63,522 nt of DNA, taken from Altererythrobacter sp. GTDB lineage: Bacteria > Pseudomonadota > Alphaproteobacteria > Sphingomonadales > Sphingomonadaceae. The DNA lies in the NCBI GenBank assembly GCA_017308255.1, contig JAFKFN010000020.1, positions 1 through 63,522 on the forward strand, read 5' to 3'. The position numbers and the translations under genes were made by a program. The stretch's first letter is position 1. Each line of letters opens with the position of its first letter. The notes under the pieces are model-generated. The model was not told the DNA's origin. It did no database searches and worked only from the letters and a program-made list of their open reading frames with translations. This document shows positions 62,784 to 63,522 of this stretch, in pieces.

Positions 62784-63522
62784 GCGAAATCGCCCCAGTC
62801 GAACGTGCCGCGGAAGCTCTCGGCGGCCGGCCCCGTCATGGTGATACGCCCATCCTCCCCCCAGGCAATTAGCAGCGATCCGCCGGGGAGGGTGACGGTC
62901 ACTTCCCGGTCCACGAGGCCCCGGCGCATCGCCGCGACTGCCGTGGCGCAGGCCCCCGTGCCGCAGGCGCGGGTGAGGCCGGCGCCGCGTTCCCACACGC
63001 GCAGGCGGATCGTGGATTCGTTCTCCACGGTCGCGACATTGACGTTGACCCGTTCGGGAAACAGCGGGTCGTGCTCGATCTCGGGGCCGAGCCGTTCGAG
63101 GTCCACCGCGTCGCAATTGTCGACGAAGAACACCGCGTGGGGATTGCCCACGTTGACCGCGGTGGGCTGCTCCAGCTCGTCCCAGCCGACGGGCAGGGAT
63201 GCGGTATCCATGGCATAGGCCAGCGGGATTGCATCCCATTCGAAGCGCGGTTCGCCCATGTCCACCGCCGCGCCGCCGTGGCCGGGACGCGCCGTGAGGA
63301 TGCCGCCCGCCGTTTCGATCCGCGCCGGCGTGCCATGCAGCAGGGCGACGGCGCGGGTGGCATTGCCGCAGGCGCCGACTTCGCTGCCATCGGCATTGAA
63401 GATGCGCATGCGAAAGTCCGCCGCATCGGAGCTTTCCAGCAGGATCAACTGGTCGCAGCCGATGCCGGTGCGCCGGTCTGCCAGGGCGCGCGCGACGGCC
63501 GGAGTCATCGGCGGCAGCGCCT
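62780..63522 (-). CDS. dapF: Diaminopimelate epimerase, 5' part outside the window
   Basis: Converts LL- to meso-diaminopimelate for lysine and peptidoglycan. About 247 residues are visible, starting within TPAVARALADRRTGIGCDQLILLE; the N-terminal block before this (normally about 20-25 residues) is cut off by the window end. Catalytic Cys1 in EVGACGNATRAVA and Cys2 in TRACGTGACATAVAA; PHAVFFVDN in the middle. Its stop overlaps the mtaB TTG start, so the operon runs dapF-mtaB-ftsY. Confidence 0.96.
   Translation of the reverse strand, partial: ALPPMTPAVARALADRRTGIGCDQLILLESSDAADFRMRIFNADGSEVGACGNATRAVALLHGTPARIETAGGILTARPGHGGAAVDMGEPRFEWDAIPLAYAMDTASLPVGWDELEQPTAVNVGNPHAVFFVDNCDAVDLERLGPEIEHDPLFPERVNVNVATVENESTIRLRVWERGAGLTRACGTGACATAVAAMRRGLVDREVTVTLPGGSLLIAWGEDGRITMTGPAAESFRGTFDWGDFA

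Noticed and set aside
61566-63239. 557-codon version of mtaB
   Set aside because: The upstream 150 codons are the shadow of dapF; the MtaB domain begins just after the TTG at 62783.

Overview
The window is one continuous stretch of high-GC (about two-thirds G+C by eye) chromosome from an alphaproteobacterium, almost certainly a sphingomonad (Sphingomonadaceae/Erythrobacteraceae, Novosphingobium-like). This rests on gene content and order, not on a search. Indicators are the aroQ-accB-accC operon, SRP RNA-dnaX-ybaB, psd-pssA, an rpsB-tsf ... pyrH-frr-uppS-cdsA-dxr-rseP-bamA-ompH-fabZ-rpmE chromosome core, a ccmC-to-ccmI cluster, a complex I NDUFS4-type accessory subunit, DUF6456 and DUF6152 proteins, and the absence of lpxD/lpxA beside bamA-fabZ, as expected of a lineage that carries glycosphingolipid instead of lipid A. 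No IS element, transposase, CRISPR array or intact prophage was seen.

Layout. 0-7 kb: ugd (UDP-glucose dehydrogenase), tRNA-Pro(UGG), a beta-barrel-like outer-membrane protein, an orphan LuxR-type regulator, tRNA-Ile2(CAU), a degenerate soluble histidine kinase divergent from an Lrp regulator, and a DUF6152 protein. 7-12.3 kb (minus strand): accC/accB/aroQ, a short M1 metallopeptidase, an orphan GTA/phage-type holin, a DMT exporter and tRNA-Pro(GGG). 12.5-15.5 kb: yajC-secD-secF. 15.6-24.4 kb: divergent XRE/DUF6456 pair, a 15-bp minisatellite and a REP palindrome, an ABC-F ATPase, SIMPL protein, PepSY protein plus a PhoP/PhoQ-like two-component pair, a Tyr/Gly-rich lipoprotein, a second REP, and divergent chorismate mutase/polyprenyl synthase. 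24.4-33.6 kb: repeat-rich gap, hrpB with an in-frame repeat insertion, NDUFS4-like subunit, SRP RNA, dnaX-ybaB, lon, HU. 33.6-40 kb: rlmB, tRNA-Tyr with a duplicated 3' end, psd-pssA, rpsB-tsf, and a secreted protein with two Ca-loop-like motifs.

40-49.7 kb is a dense same-strand envelope and translation block: pyrH and frr serve pyrimidine supply and ribosome recycling, uppS/cdsA/dxr make isoprenoid carrier and phospholipid precursors, rseP and bamA handle envelope stress and barrel assembly, ompH is a chaperone (here with an EF-hand), then fabZ and rpmE. 49.7-51.6 kb: small periplasmic protein, GFA enzyme, prolyl-hydroxylase-like oxygenase, tRNA-His. 51.7-56.6 kb: seven overlapping cytochrome c maturation genes. 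56.7-63.5 kb: kup, a CadC-like DNA-binding/membrane protein, then a minus-strand dapF-mtaB-ftsY-yciB block, with dapF cut by the window end.

Most of the window is housekeeping. The parts most worth a second look are palindromic repeats that have become coding sequence (hrpB, probably uppS), the EF-hand in OmpH, the winged-helix protein fused to a glycine-rich polytopic membrane domain, the kinase with HisKA but eroded ATPase boxes, the duplicated tRNA-Tyr 3' end, and the orphan holin.
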